Source: Ilumatobacteraceae bacterium (GTDB taxonomy: Bacteria; Actinomycetota; Acidimicrobiia; Acidimicrobiales; Ilumatobacteraceae). From it: a stretch of 64,000 bases of DNA. The stretch spans positions 20,362 through 84,361 of the forward strand of contig JABSQH010000091.1 in the NCBI GenBank assembly GCA_013213745.1, read 5' to 3'. Below, piece by piece: positions 36,313 to 44,677 of this stretch. A program made the position numbers and the translations under genes. The notes beneath the pieces are model-generated. The model had not been told where the DNA came from, ran no database searches, and worked only from the letters and a program-made list of their open reading frames with translations. Numbering within the stretch: the first letter of the stretch is position 1; each line of letters starts with the position of its first letter.

Positions 36313-37743
36313 TCACTTGAGCTGCTGTAACAGGTCGGTGACCTGGTCGTAGATCTGTTTGCGTTCGCTCATCAGGTGTTGGATCTTTTCGTTGGCATGG
36401 ATCACGGTGGTGTGGTCACGGCCGCCGAACAGTCGGGCGATCGCGGGATAACTGAGATCGGTCATCTCGCGGAACACGTACATCGCAATCTGCCGCGCGG
36501 TGACGAGCGGTCGTTGCCGGCTGCGTCCCTTCAGGTCCTCGACGGGGAACTTCAAGATGTCAGCGATCTCGGCGAGCAGCTCCTCGTCGGTGCGGACCTT
36601 GGGCTTGTTCTCCTTGAGCAAGTCGGCCAACTGACTCTGCGCCAGGTCGGTCGTGATCGGGACTTGGTTGAGACTGGCGAAGGCGGTGACGCGGATCAGT
36701 GCACCCTCCAACTCGCGGATGTTGGTGGCGATGTTGGTGGCGACGAACTCGAGAGTGTCATCGGGAACGCTGACGCGGTCGCGTTCTGCCTTGTTGCGCA
36801 GGATCGCCAAGCGTGTCTCCAAATCCGGCGGTTGGATGTCGGTGATCAGACCCCACTTGAAGCGACCGCGGAGGCGCTCTTCGAGTGTGGGAATCGCATC
36901 GGGCATGCGATCTGAAGAGATCACGATCTGTTTGTTGGCACCGTGCAACGAGTTGAACGTGTGGAAGAACTCTTCCTGCAGGCCCTCTTTTCCGGCGATG
37001 AATTGGATGTCGTCGATCAAGAGCACGTCGATGTCGCGATACCGGCGACGCAGCGAGTTGGTGGTGTTCTGGCGGATGGCGTCGACGTACTCGTTCATGA
37101 ACGTCTCGGTCGACACGTAGCGAACTTCGTGGTGCTGGTAATTCGAGTGGACGTAGTGGCCGATTGCGTGAAGGAGGTGGGTCTTGCCGAGCCCGGCCGA
37201 TCCGTAGATGAACAGCGGGTTGTAGCTCCTCGCTGGGGTTTCGGCGACACGCAGCGCCGCGGCGAGAGCGAATTGGTTGGAGGCTCCCTTCACGAACGTC
37301 TCGAACGTGTAGCGCGGGTTCAGCCCAGCTTCGTCGAGGAGGTTGCGAGCCCCGGTGTTGTCGCGCTCACCGTCGACATCGGCGTCACTGGTTCGTTGCG
37401 GTGCAGTCGAATCGATCGAGGGCTGATCGGCGGCGCGACCGTCGATGGTTTCGGTGACCAGCGCATCGGCCGCGGGCATCTCGGGAGCGGTGCCGTTGGC
37501 ATCGACATCGATGTCGACCGCGAGATGCCCGAGGTTTGCTTCGTGGAGAGCTTCGGTGACCAGCGGCAGGAATCGGGTCAGAATTCGGTCACGTACGTAC
37601 GCGCTGGGTGCTTGCAGGCGAAGGTAGTCGTCGTCGACGTTGAGCGGCACGACGTCTTGAAACGTGGAGAACCAGACGGATTCAGCAAGTTGTGACCGCA
37701 ACGACACCGTTACTTGTGTCCACACATCGTCGGCGTCGGTCAT
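36313..37743 (-). CDS. dnaA: Chromosomal replication initiator DnaA
   Basis: 476-aa AAA+ initiator that binds DnaA boxes, melts oriC and recruits DnaB. Domain I is about 1-85 (VWTQVTVSLRSQLAESVW); a variable acidic linker follows to about 140; domain III begins NPRYTFETFVKG with Walker A GSAGLGKTHLLHA and Walker B VLLIDDIQFIAGKEG; sensor 2 and the initiator-specific helix follow; domain IV ends in the helix-turn-helix signature AIARLFGGRDHTTVIHA. ATG 37743 is chosen over the 32-codon longer frame, which has no conservation and overlaps the candidate origin. Transcribed leftwards; rpmH diverges. Confidence 0.98.
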   Translation of the reverse strand: MTDADDVWTQVTVSLRSQLAESVWFSTFQDVVPLNVDDDYLRLQAPSAYVRDRILTRFLPLVTEALHEANLGHLAVDIDVDANGTAPEMPAADALVTETIDGRAADQPSIDSTAPQRTSDADVDGERDNTGARNLLDEAGLNPRYTFETFVKGASNQFALAAALRVAETPARSYNPLFIYGSAGLGKTHLLHAIGHYVHSNYQHHEVRYVSTETFMNEYVDAIRQNTTNSLRRRYRDIDVLLIDDIQFIAGKEGLQEEFFHTFNSLHGANKQIVISSDRMPDAIPTLEERLRGRFKWGLITDIQPPDLETRLAILRNKAERDRVSVPDDTLEFVATNIATNIRELEGALIRVTAFASLNQVPITTDLAQSQLADLLKENKPKVRTDEELLAEIADILKFPVEDLKGRSRQRPLVTARQIAMYVFREMTDLSYPAIARLFGGRDHTTVIHANEKIQHLMSERKQIYDQVTDLLQQLK

Positions 37744-38155
37744 CTCGATGGGATCTCTTCTCGGACGGGGCGTGTAACGGGCGGTGAAGTGATATCTGGC
37801 CGGTGATCTGGACGGTGCGTCGTCCACACCGTTGTCCACATGATGGGGACACCGCCGGCGGAGCGAGCGAGCGACCGAACCTACCAGTTCTGTCGCGCTC
37901 GGAAAACTGGGGCGTCACCCCTGCTCAGAGAGCATTTGCTTCGTTGCCGTCCACCTGTGGGTAACTTACATCAATGTGGTTCGCGGTTCGTGGAGCCGGC
38001 TGTTCAGCGCCAGGCGCTCACGATCACGAGCGGCGTCCACAGGGACGGGCGCATCGTCGCGCCATCCTCTCCCCGGCAAACTCGTCGAGACGGTTGGGAT
38101 GGGTCCGACGCGCGCCGTAGCCTTTCCAGGTTCCCGGTTTGAGTTCGGAGTCCCG
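37744..38155. other. Candidate replication origin (oriC), dnaA-rpmH gap
   Basis: 412 bp without a gene between divergent dnaA and rpmH. Visible DnaA boxes: TCGTCCACA (37820-37828), the actinobacterial consensus TTGTCCACA (37832-37840), reverse TTACCCACA (37956-37964) and GCGTCCACA (38033-38041); GTGTCCACA (37716-37724) lies just inside dnaA. The first two are direct repeats 12 bp apart. The most AT-rich stretch is GTAACTTACATCAATG around 37961-37976, beside the reverse box, and could be the unwinding site or the rpmH promoter -10. Gene orientation flips here (minus to the left, plus to the right), as expected of an origin. Whether this gap or 36075-36312 is the true oriC cannot be settled by eye. 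Confidence 0.65.
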
Positions 38156-38290
38156 ATGAAGCGCACGTATCAACCCAACAATCGACGTCGGTCGAGGAAG
38201 CACGGGTTTCGCGCCCGGATGCAGACCCGCGGCGGTCGCGCGGTCGTCCGGTCGCGCCGGGCCAAGGGACGGCAGCGTCTGTCAGCTTGA
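38156..38290 (+). CDS. rpmH: Ribosomal protein L34
   Basis: 44-aa basic protein of the large subunit, [18 protein letters not shown], then [13 protein letters not shown] and a basic tail. Exact family length. Its stop overlaps the TTG of rnpA (TTGA), the first of a chain of overlaps through yidC. First rightward gene after the origin. Confidence 0.97.
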   Translation: MKRTYQPNNRRRSRKHGFRARMQTRGGRAVVRSRRAKGRQRLSA

Positions 38291-38685
38291 TCCACTCGCT
38301 CCGTGACCGCGAGTCGTTCGTTCGAGTGCGGCGGCACGGGGTACGGTTACGTGCCGAAACGTTGTGGTGTTCGTTCCTTCCCGATCCGTTGGTGACTCCG
38401 CCGTGCGTGGGGTTTGCGATTCCCCGCGCGATGGGAACCGCTGTCGCTCGCAACCGGCTACGACGACGGCTGCGCGCCCTGCTCAGAACGCGCGACATGC
38501 CTCCCGGCGAGTACGTGTTCGGGACCATCAACACGACGCGATCTGCGAACACGTCATCGATACGGCGTCAATCGACGGAACGTTCGTTCGAACAATTGCG
38601 CCACGAGGTCGACCAGCTCCTCGCCAGACTCCCGTCACCGGAGGCCGCGTCGGATCAGCGCCGACATGGGGACGACGGCGGATGA
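38287..38685 (+). CDS. rnpA: Ribonuclease P protein component
   Basis: 132-aa protein subunit that assists the RNase P RNA in 5' processing of tRNA. The signature [16 protein letters not shown] (about 52-67) and the preceding strand [10 protein letters not shown] mark the RNA-binding fold. TTG 38287 overlaps the rpmH stop; no ATG alternative precedes the conserved core. The C-terminal 20 residues are a low-complexity tail. The RNase P RNA gene is not in this window. Confidence 0.95.
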   Translation: MIHSLRDRESFVRVRRHGVRLRAETLWCSFLPDPLVTPPCVGFAIPRAMGTAVARNRLRRRLRALLRTRDMPPGEYVFGTINTTRSANTSSIRRQSTERSFEQLRHEVDQLLARLPSPEAASDQRRHGDDGG

Positions 38686-38894
38686 TCGCGGCGATCGAGT
38701 GGTATCAGCGGGCCGCCGAAGGTCGTCCGTCACCATGCCGCTTCTATCCGTCTTGTTCCGCGTACGCCCACGAAGCCTTTGTCGTCCACGACACGTGGCG
38801 GGCGACGTGGTTGACCCTGCGCCGGCTGAGTCGCTGTCGACCCCTCGGTCCGTCTGGCTACGACCCGGTCCCGCTGCCCCCAGGTGATCGTTGA
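38682..38894 (+). CDS. yidD: Membrane protein insertion efficiency factor YidD
   Basis: 70-aa protein with the complete family pattern: AIEWYQRAAEGRPSPCRFYP, then SCSAYAHEAF, an amphipathic region, and the closing CRPLGPSGYDPVP. Three cysteines are in the usual places. It helps YidC-dependent membrane insertion. ATG 38682 overlaps the rnpA stop (ATGA). Its stop overlaps the yidC start by 1 bp (or 4 bp with the TTG at 38891). Confidence 0.93.
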   Translation: MIAAIEWYQRAAEGRPSPCRFYPSCSAYAHEAFVVHDTWRATWLTLRRLSRCRPLGPSGYDPVPLPPGDR

Positions 38895-40012
38895 TGTTGT
38901 TCGAAATTCCTGCAGCGTTGTTGTCCTGGTTCTACGGGCTGACCAACAGCTACATCGTCGCGATCGCACTGATCGCCGCAGTGGTGATGGCGATCACCAC
39001 CCCGCTCACCTTGAAGAGCACCAAGGGGATGCTCGAGATGCAGAAGCTGGCGCCCGAGATGCGCAAGCTGCAGAACGAGTACCGCAGCGATCGCCAGAAA
39101 CTCAACGAAGAGATGATGAAGCTCTATCAAGAGCACAAGGTCAATCCGCTCTCTTCGTGTCTCCCGCTCCTCGCTCAAGCGCCGGTGTTCTACATCATGT
39201 TCCGCATCCTGCGCGGCTTGATCTACACCCCCCGCGGGGCGGCCGCGCCGGTGGCCGAGCGCGTGTGGTTGACCTTCGGCAACGAGGCCGAAGCCGCTGA
39301 TCCCGGGTTCATTCCGCGCTACCTGTCCACCGACTCCGACCTGTATCTGGCGCTGTTCGGCGAGCGCGAAATGATGTCGCTGGGTCTCGACCTCTCGCGC
39401 TCGGCGTTGGAGGCAGTGGCCGACGGATTCGGCGGGGGGATCATCTACGTCCTCCTCGTTGTCTTGCTCGGCGGGTTGTACTTCGTGCAGCAGCGCATGG
39501 TCGCCGCTCGGGCGTCGGTCAGTCCCACGATGTCGCCTGCACAGCAGAAGCTGATGCAGTACTTGCCCGTGGTGTTCGCGATCTTCCAGGTGTTCTTCCT
39601 CGCCGCGCTGGTCGTGTACTACATCTTCCAGACGTTGATGCGCATTGGGCAGCAGGCGTACATCACGCGGCGCTTCTACGGTCACGACGAGTCACTCGGC
39701 CGACAGGCACAGCGAGCGGGAGAAGAAGCGCGCGAGCACGCCAAAAAGAACGGTGAGGGTGGTGGTCTGTTCGCGCAAGCCAAACGTGACCTGGCCGCCG
39801 CCCGCGGCACCGACGGCGACCAGTCGTCGAAGAACGGGTCGAGCAAGTCGCCTGATAAACCGCCGACGACGAGCAAGCGGGTGACCCAGCCGAAGAACAA
39901 GCCGACCGCGTCGAACGACTCCAAGGGTCGACCGACCCCGACGCGCAAGCAGGCACAGGACAAGAAGCGGGCCTCACGACCGAAGTCGTCGAGCAAGCGA
40001 CGCCGAAGCTGA
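38894..40012 (+). CDS. yidC: Membrane protein insertase YidC/Oxa1
   Basis: 372-aa insertase of the Gram-positive type, without the large periplasmic domain. Helices are visible at about 18-40, 85-105, 185-205 and 220-250; the LKSTKGMLEMQKLAPEMRKL amphipathic segment and NPLSSCLPLLAQAPVFYIMF are the conserved hydrophilic-groove region. The C-terminal 100 residues are a long basic, Lys/Ser/Pro-rich tail (ending KSSSKRRRS) that probably contacts the ribosome. Start is ATG 38894; TTG 38891 is possible. Part of the rpmH-rnpA-yidD-yidC-jag unit. Confidence 0.95.
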   Translation: MLFEIPAALLSWFYGLTNSYIVAIALIAAVVMAITTPLTLKSTKGMLEMQKLAPEMRKLQNEYRSDRQKLNEEMMKLYQEHKVNPLSSCLPLLAQAPVFYIMFRILRGLIYTPRGAAAPVAERVWLTFGNEAEAADPGFIPRYLSTDSDLYLALFGEREMMSLGLDLSRSALEAVADGFGGGIIYVLLVVLLGGLYFVQQRMVAARASVSPTMSPAQQKLMQYLPVVFAIFQVFFLAALVVYYIFQTLMRIGQQAYITRRFYGHDESLGRQAQRAGEEAREHAKKNGEGGGLFAQAKRDLAAARGTDGDQSSKNGSSKSPDKPPTTSKRVTQPKNKPTASNDSKGRPTPTRKQAQDKKRASRPKSSSKRRRS

Positions 40013-40077
40013 GCGGGCTCGGCGGCTACAACGACGACCGACACGCCGGTCGCAGCGATCACAGAAAGCGGAATGCG

Positions 40078-40974
40078 ATGGAATGGGTGGAGACGACAGC
40101 GAAGTCCCTCGACGAGGCGCGTGAACAGGCCCTCGACCAACTGGGTGTCGGCATCGACGACGCCGAGTTCGAGGTACTCGAAGAACCGAAGCAAGGGCTG
40201 TTCGGTCGGACACGTGGCACGGCGCGGCTGCGGGCGCGCGTCCGACCGACGCCGGTCCGTCCGAAGCAGGATCGCCGGCGTCGCCGCAACGACCGCGGCC
40301 GCAACGGCAAGCAGGACGCTGCACAACAGGCGACGAAACAGTCGACGAATCAATCCAAGGGTCGGCAGGCCCAGACCGAACAATCCAACAAGCAGACGAC
40401 GAACCAGCAGAAGCAGGGTGGCGGGAAGCGCCAATCCGCTTCCCGCACGAACACGGAACCGAAAGTAGTAGCGATGAGCAACGACCAGCAGTCCCCCGCC
40501 GACGATCGACCGGCCGTGTCCCCTGATGAAGTCGGCGCAGCTGCCGTTCGTTTCGTCGATGGGTTGACCGAGGCGTTCGGAGTTGACGCAACCTCGACGT
40601 TGCAGATCGATGGCACCGAGCTCGACGTTGCCGTGAGTGGCGCCGAACTCGGACTCCTCGTCGGTCCGGGTGGCCGAACGCTCAATGCGGTCCAGGATCT
40701 CGCTCGCGTGGCGTCGCAGCGCCGTCTCGGCGATCACGACACCCGGCTCCGCATCGACGTTGCCGGTTACCGCGCTCGCCGCGAAGAGGCACTGGAGCGT
40801 TTTGCCCGCGACGTCGCCGGGCAAGTTCGGTCGAGTGGAGTGGCCCGCTCGCTCGAGCCGATGACGTCTGCGGACCGCAAAGTGATTCACGATGTCCTCA
40901 ACGACGAAGACGGTGTCCAGAGCAGGTCTGAGGGCGAAGATCCTCAGCGTCGAATCGTCGTCGACGTCGCCTGA
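40078..40974 (+). CDS. jag: Jag/KhpB-type RNA-binding protein
   Basis: 298-aa protein with the three Jag parts: Jag_N (WVETTAKSLDEAREQALDQL, ending GLFGRTRG), a long Gln/Arg-rich linker (about 65-135), a KH domain around ELGLLVGPGGRTLNAVQDL and an R3H domain (SSGVARSLEPMTSADRKVIH, then DPQRRIVV) with the Arg-x3-His signature. KhpB proteins bind sRNAs and mRNAs and affect cell elongation. The linker is longer and more polar than usual. It follows yidC by 65 bp and precedes rsmG, as expected. Confidence 0.92.
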   Translation: MEWVETTAKSLDEAREQALDQLGVGIDDAEFEVLEEPKQGLFGRTRGTARLRARVRPTPVRPKQDRRRRRNDRGRNGKQDAAQQATKQSTNQSKGRQAQTEQSNKQTTNQQKQGGGKRQSASRTNTEPKVVAMSNDQQSPADDRPAVSPDEVGAAAVRFVDGLTEAFGVDATSTLQIDGTELDVAVSGAELGLLVGPGGRTLNAVQDLARVASQRRLGDHDTRLRIDVAGYRARREEALERFARDVAGQVRSSGVARSLEPMTSADRKVIHDVLNDEDGVQSRSEGEDPQRRIVVDVA

Positions 40975-41006
40975 ACGACACATTCGCGTTCGAGTGAACG
41001 CGTGAC

Positions 41007-41549
41007 GTGATGGCTGGCCATCCGCTCGACGACGTACTTGACGCTGCTCGTCGTCGGGGAATGATCGGTGACGCGCCGAACCCGGATGTCATCGACCACG
41101 CCCGACGATTTGTGGGTGCGCTCACCGACATCCGCGGCGCAGTCATCGATCTCGGGTCTGGAGCAGGCCTTCCTGGGTTGGTGATTGCTGCTGATCGGCC
41201 GGACCTCGAAGTGACGCTGCTGGATCGACGCCGCAAGCGCACAGACTTTCTTGAGCAGGTGGTGCGGCGACTCGGGTGGAGTGATCGAGTGTCGGTCCTC
41301 GCCGACGATGCAGAGCACTTCGTGGGTAGCGCTGGCGCAGGCCGCTTTTCCGCGGCGGTCGCCCGTGGGTTCGGTCCCCCGGAATGGGTCTTGCCGTTGG
41401 CGACCAGCGCAGTGCACATCGACGGTCTTGTTGTCATCAGCGATCCGCCGAGTGGGCAGCGATGGACCTCGATCGAGGTCGCGAACCCGACTGTTCGCCG
41501 TCGTGAGCTGGGGATTCGCGGCGTATCGGTGTTTCAGCGGGTGGAGTGA
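41007..41549 (+). CDS. rsmG: 16S rRNA (guanine527-N7)-methyltransferase RsmG (GidB)
   Basis: 180-aa Rossmann methyltransferase modifying G527 of 16S rRNA. The SAM motif [16 protein letters not shown] (about 47-62) is followed by [20 protein letters not shown], the conserved second strand and helix. The N-terminal helical arm is short: the family is usually 200-240 residues, so this is a compact version. The start is GTG 41007 or ATG 41010. Loss of this enzyme gives low-level streptomycin resistance in other bacteria. It precedes the parS sites and parA. Confidence 0.9.
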   Translation: MMAGHPLDDVLDAARRRGMIGDAPNPDVIDHARRFVGALTDIRGAVIDLGSGAGLPGLVIAADRPDLEVTLLDRRRKRTDFLEQVVRRLGWSDRVSVLADDAEHFVGSAGAGRFSAAVARGFGPPEWVLPLATSAVHIDGLVVISDPPSGQRWTSIEVANPTVRRRELGIRGVSVFQRVE

Positions 41550-41561
41550 GCGCCGGCTGAG

Positions 41562-41577
41562 CGTTTCACGTGAAACA
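41562..41577. promoter_or_regulatory. parS centromere site 1
   Basis: CGTTTCACGTGAAACA; the 14-bp core GTTTCACGTGAAAC (41563-41576) is the perfect palindrome recognised by chromosomal ParB. It sits just upstream of parA in the rsmG-parA gap. Confidence 0.95.
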
Positions 41578-41609
41578 CGTTGTGGGGTCGGTGGCCGCTC
41601 GCCCTCGTC

Positions 41610-41625
41610 GGTTTCACGTGAAACG
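41610..41625. promoter_or_regulatory. parS centromere site 2
   Basis: GGTTTCACGTGAAACG; the same perfect 14-bp core (41611-41624), 48 bp from site 1. Tandem parS pairs near parAB nucleate ParB-CTP spreading and may also let ParB or ParA influence parAB expression. Confidence 0.95.
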
Positions 41626-41720
41626 ACCGGTCGCGGAATGTGGTGGGGTCCTTGATCGGAACCGCAGGTTCAGGCAGAGTGTCGGTGCTTCAGCTCTCGA
41701 GCACGAACGAAACGAGGACT

Positions 41721-42590
41721 GTGTCCCCCCGCATCATCGCGATCGCCAATCAGAAGGGCGGCGTCGGAAAAACCACTTCTGCGGTCAACCTCGGCGCAGC
41801 GCTCGCTGACCTCGGCCAGCGCACCGTCATCATCGACCTCGATCCTCAGGGCAATGCGTCCACCGGGTTAGGCATCGAGAATCGCACGCTCGAACACTCG
41901 ATGTACCACGTGCTGATGCACGAGGAGCCACTCGAGAACGTCGTCGAGCCGACCGACGTCAAGGGCCTGTTCGTCGCACCTGCGTCGCTGGATCTCGCTG
42001 GCGCGGAGATTGAACTGGTGCCAGCCTTCAGCCGTGAACAGCGCCTCAAACGAGCGATCGCTGCCGTACACGACACCTATGATTATGTGCTGATCGACTG
42101 CCCACCGTCGTTGGGCCTGCTGACCGTGAACGGTCTCGCTGCGGCCGACGAAGTGCTCGTCCCAATTCAGTGCGAGTACTACGCGCTCGAAGGGTTGGGA
42201 CAGCTGCTGCGCAATGTTGACCTGGTGAAGCGGAACCTCAATCCCGAACTCGAGCTGTCGACGATCTTGTGCGTGATGTACGACGCCCGGACCAACCTGT
42301 CGACGCAGGTCGTGAACGAAGTGCGTGAACATTTCGGCGACAAGGTGCTGCGCTCGATCATCCCGCGCAGTGTGCGGATCTCGGAGGCACCGTCGTTCGG
42401 GCAACCGATCACAACATTCGATCCCCGTTCGCGAGGAGCGATCGCCTACCACGACGCAGCTCGCGAAGTGCATGAGAGCGCATCATCGAAGGAGGCGGCG
42501 GCATCCGCAGCACCGTCCGACGCTGCAACCCCACCGATACCCGCTCCGGCAACCGATGATGATGCAACCGCCGATGATGGAGGAACGTGA
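41721..42590 (+). CDS. parA: Chromosome-partitioning ATPase ParA (Soj)
   Basis: 289-aa Walker-type ATPase that positions ParB-parS complexes. The deviant Walker A is KGGVGKTTSAVNLGAAL (about 11-27), A' is VIIDLDPQGNASTGLG and Walker B VLIDCPPSLGLLT. GTG 41721 (SPRIIAIANQKGG follows) is preceded by GAGG and lies right before the conserved strand; the frame is open back to 41640 but that would overlap no conserved sequence. The C-terminal 35 residues are an Ala/Pro/Asp-rich tail. Stop overlaps parB. Confidence 0.95.
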   Translation: MSPRIIAIANQKGGVGKTTSAVNLGAALADLGQRTVIIDLDPQGNASTGLGIENRTLEHSMYHVLMHEEPLENVVEPTDVKGLFVAPASLDLAGAEIELVPAFSREQRLKRAIAAVHDTYDYVLIDCPPSLGLLTVNGLAAADEVLVPIQCEYYALEGLGQLLRNVDLVKRNLNPELELSTILCVMYDARTNLSTQVVNEVREHFGDKVLRSIIPRSVRISEAPSFGQPITTFDPRSRGAIAYHDAAREVHESASSKEAAASAAPSDAATPPIPAPATDDDATADDGGT

Positions 42591-43555
42591 TGGCCCGCGC
42601 CAGCGGACTCGGTAAGGGTCTGAGTTCGATCATTCCGGCAGCAGATCGGCCCGATGATGCCGACGGTGACGAGCAGGTGGTCGCCGTGCTCGACGACATC
42701 GCTGTCGACGAGGTCGTCCCCAATCCCGATCAACCTCGAGCGCATTTCGACGAACAGTCACTGGTGGAGCTCGCGGCCTCGATCGCCGAGGTCGGCGTGC
42801 TGCAGCCGATCCTCGTGCAACGTGCCGACGAGGGATACGAGCTGATCGCCGGTGAGCGTCGATGGAGAGCGGCACGTCGGGCGGGGCTGACGACGATCCC
42901 GGCGATCATTCGCGCCGCCGACTCCCTCGAACGTGTCGAGCACGCGCTCGTTGAGAACCTGCACCGCCAAGACCTCACACCGCTGGAGGAGGCCGCGGCG
43001 TACCAACAGTTGCTCGACGACTTTGAGCTCACCCACGACCAGTTGTCGACGCGCATCGGGAAGAGTCGTTCCGCGATCAGCAACACGATCCGTCTGCTCG
43101 GACTGCCACCAGGCGTACAGCATTTGTTGGCCGACGGTCAACTGTCAGCGGGCCATGCTCGGGCGTTGCTCGGCACGCCTGACCGCAGTCTGCAAGAGCA
43201 ACTGGCGCGCACTGCTGTGAGCGAGGGGTGGTCGGTGCGTGCGGTGGAACGTGCGGTGCGCGGCGACGATGCTGACGACAACACCGAGGGGTCACCCTCG
43301 TCGTCAGCGGAGACGCCACTCGACGACGATGGGACCGGCAGCGACCTTGACGGCGCCGGTCTGGCCCCGACGACCCAGCTTCGACCGCCGGGGCTACTCG
43401 AGCTCGAGCAGTTGCTCGCTGAACATCTGGACACTCGTGTCAACGTGCAAATGAAGGCACGTCACGGGCGGATCACGATCGATTTTGCAGATCTCGAAGA
43501 TCTCGAACGTCTATATCGGGCGATGACCGGCGGTCACGCCGACGAGACGCCCTGA
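42590..43555 (+). CDS. parB: Chromosome-partitioning protein ParB (Spo0J)
   Basis: 321-aa parS-binding CTPase clamp. N-terminal GLGKGLSSIIP is the ParA-activating tip; the CTP-binding domain includes GVLQPILVQ and GERRWRAARRAGL (the GERRWRA motif); the HTH domain follows with HRQDLTPLEEAAAYQQLLDD and IGKSRSAISNTIRLLGLP; the C-terminal 60 residues are the dimerisation domain. ATG 42590 has GGAGG 6 nt upstream, and overlaps the parA stop by one base; GTG 42587 is a less well placed alternative. Confidence 0.96.
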   Translation: MARASGLGKGLSSIIPAADRPDDADGDEQVVAVLDDIAVDEVVPNPDQPRAHFDEQSLVELAASIAEVGVLQPILVQRADEGYELIAGERRWRAARRAGLTTIPAIIRAADSLERVEHALVENLHRQDLTPLEEAAAYQQLLDDFELTHDQLSTRIGKSRSAISNTIRLLGLPPGVQHLLADGQLSAGHARALLGTPDRSLQEQLARTAVSEGWSVRAVERAVRGDDADDNTEGSPSSSAETPLDDDGTGSDLDGAGLAPTTQLRPPGLLELEQLLAEHLDTRVNVQMKARHGRITIDFADLEDLERLYRAMTGGHADETP

Positions 43556-43617
43556 TCGTCCGCTCGATGGTGAGTGTCCTCAGGCTTCAACGTCTGGTGG
43601 ACCGATCGTCACAGGCT

Positions 43618-43637
43618 GTGGGGATATCTGTGGATAA
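43618..43637. promoter_or_regulatory. DnaA box pair in the parB-cwlM gap
   Basis: TGTGGGGAT (43618-43626) and TGTGGATAA (43629-43637), the latter an exact reverse complement of the consensus TTATCCACA. They lie 11 bp apart in the same orientation in a convergent gap, 5.5 kb from the dnaA-rpmH gap. They could titrate or reactivate DnaA, or belong to an extended origin; this is inference. Confidence 0.6.
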
Positions 43638-43654
43638 CGTCGAGCACCCTTCGT

Positions 43655-43669
43655 GTGCGCGGAGCGCAC
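43655..43669. terminator. Hairpin between convergent parB and cwlM
   Basis: GTGCGC-GGA-GCGCAC, six perfect pairs around a 3-base loop, roughly 100 bp after parB and 43 bp beyond cwlM on the other strand. A second weaker copy (GTGCGGAGCGCAC) follows near 43700. No T run. It may be a bidirectional terminator, with low certainty. Confidence 0.35.
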
Positions 43670-43711
43670 CGTGTTCAGTGACCGGTGTCCAGTGATCGGT
43701 GCGGAGCGCAC

Positions 43712-44677
43712 TTAGTCCAACGATCGGTTCGGTGCGATCGACCAGTCGTCGATGGCCCGAAACGACGCGCTGACGATGCGTTCGGTCGAATCGACCACAT
43801 CGCGGACGGGGCCGAGCTCACACAGCACCGCCGGCATGCGCGTTTCCCGAAGCACGGGCAGCCGCATGCCGCGCAGCCGCATCTCTCGGTGCATCGCCGG
43901 CCCGAGTTGCGCGACCAGGTGTGTGGCCAGTGCTCGGCCACCGACCGACTCGAACGTCGGTACGGCGAAATACGAAATATTCGAACTGATGTCTGCTTGG
44001 GGTTCGAAACCGAGGTACACGGATGCCCCGAACCGGTTGGCAGCAGCGGCGTGCGCCGTTGCTTCGTACTCGTCTGTGGAGATCACCGTTGCACCGCGCT
44101 CGCGTAGCTGTCGGGCAAGGGCGCGGGTGATGGCGCTCAGTCCGCCGAATTGGCCGACGACGATGCGCAGTGCGTGGAGCGAGCGATGGTCACGCATCGA
44201 TTCCGCTTCGCGCACCAGGGCGACGCCAGGCCCGGTGCCGCTCTGGCGTCCGACGACGTCGAGTGTGTGCACGGTCTGTGGTCCGCAGATGCCGTCAGGG
44301 TTGAGGCCGGCCTGACGCTGGAAGTCTTCGACTGCCCGTGTGGTGGCGGCACCGAGGATGCCGTCGGGACGCCCACAATCGAATCCGAGCCGATTGAGGC
44401 GATTCTGGAGGTCGACGACATCGTCACCTCGTTGGTGCGGTGCGGCGAGCACCAAGAGACGGTCGCCCAGCGACCATCCGGCCTCGACGAGCGTGCGCCA
44501 TGTCAGCTCGTCGCACGATCCGCTGGCGTGCAGGCCACGGCTCGTCTGAAACTGCGCGACAGACTCCGACGTCGCCGCGCAATAGACGCCCGGCTCGTTC
44601 TCAGGCGTGACAAAACCGGCGCGAGCGAGACGGCGCTGCAGGTCGCGAACCGCCTCGCCACGCAGGCCGATTGTCAG
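43712..44677 (-). CDS. cwlM: CwlM-like peptidoglycan-binding pseudo-amidase
   Basis: About 321 aa. Two PG_binding_1 repeats (LTIGLRGEAVRDLQRRLARA and GDDVVDLQNRLNRLGFDCGR, each ending in a PDG/ASG turn) precede an Amidase_3-like domain (LHALRIVVGQFGGLSAITRA onwards). The zinc ligands of active amidases appear missing: VVGQFGG stands where DxGHGG is expected and YLGFEPQA where a SxHAN strand is expected; only the late Glu (VLCELG) is retained. Position beside trxA and parB matches mycobacterial CwlM (Rv3915), a non-catalytic activator of MurA controlled by kinase phosphorylation. No NTG start other than a CTG overlapping the trxA stop (CTGA, 44677) fits the full frame; TTG 44455 would delete the first repeat. 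Confidence 0.78.
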   Translation of the reverse strand: MTIGLRGEAVRDLQRRLARAGFVTPENEPGVYCAATSESVAQFQTSRGLHASGSCDELTWRTLVEAGWSLGDRLLVLAAPHQRGDDVVDLQNRLNRLGFDCGRPDGILGAATTRAVEDFQRQAGLNPDGICGPQTVHTLDVVGRQSGTGPGVALVREAESMRDHRSLHALRIVVGQFGGLSAITRALARQLRERGATVISTDEYEATAHAAAANRFGASVYLGFEPQADISSNISYFAVPTFESVGGRALATHLVAQLGPAMHREMRLRGMRLPVLRETRMPAVLCELGPVRDVVDSTERIVSASFRAIDDWSIAPNRSLD

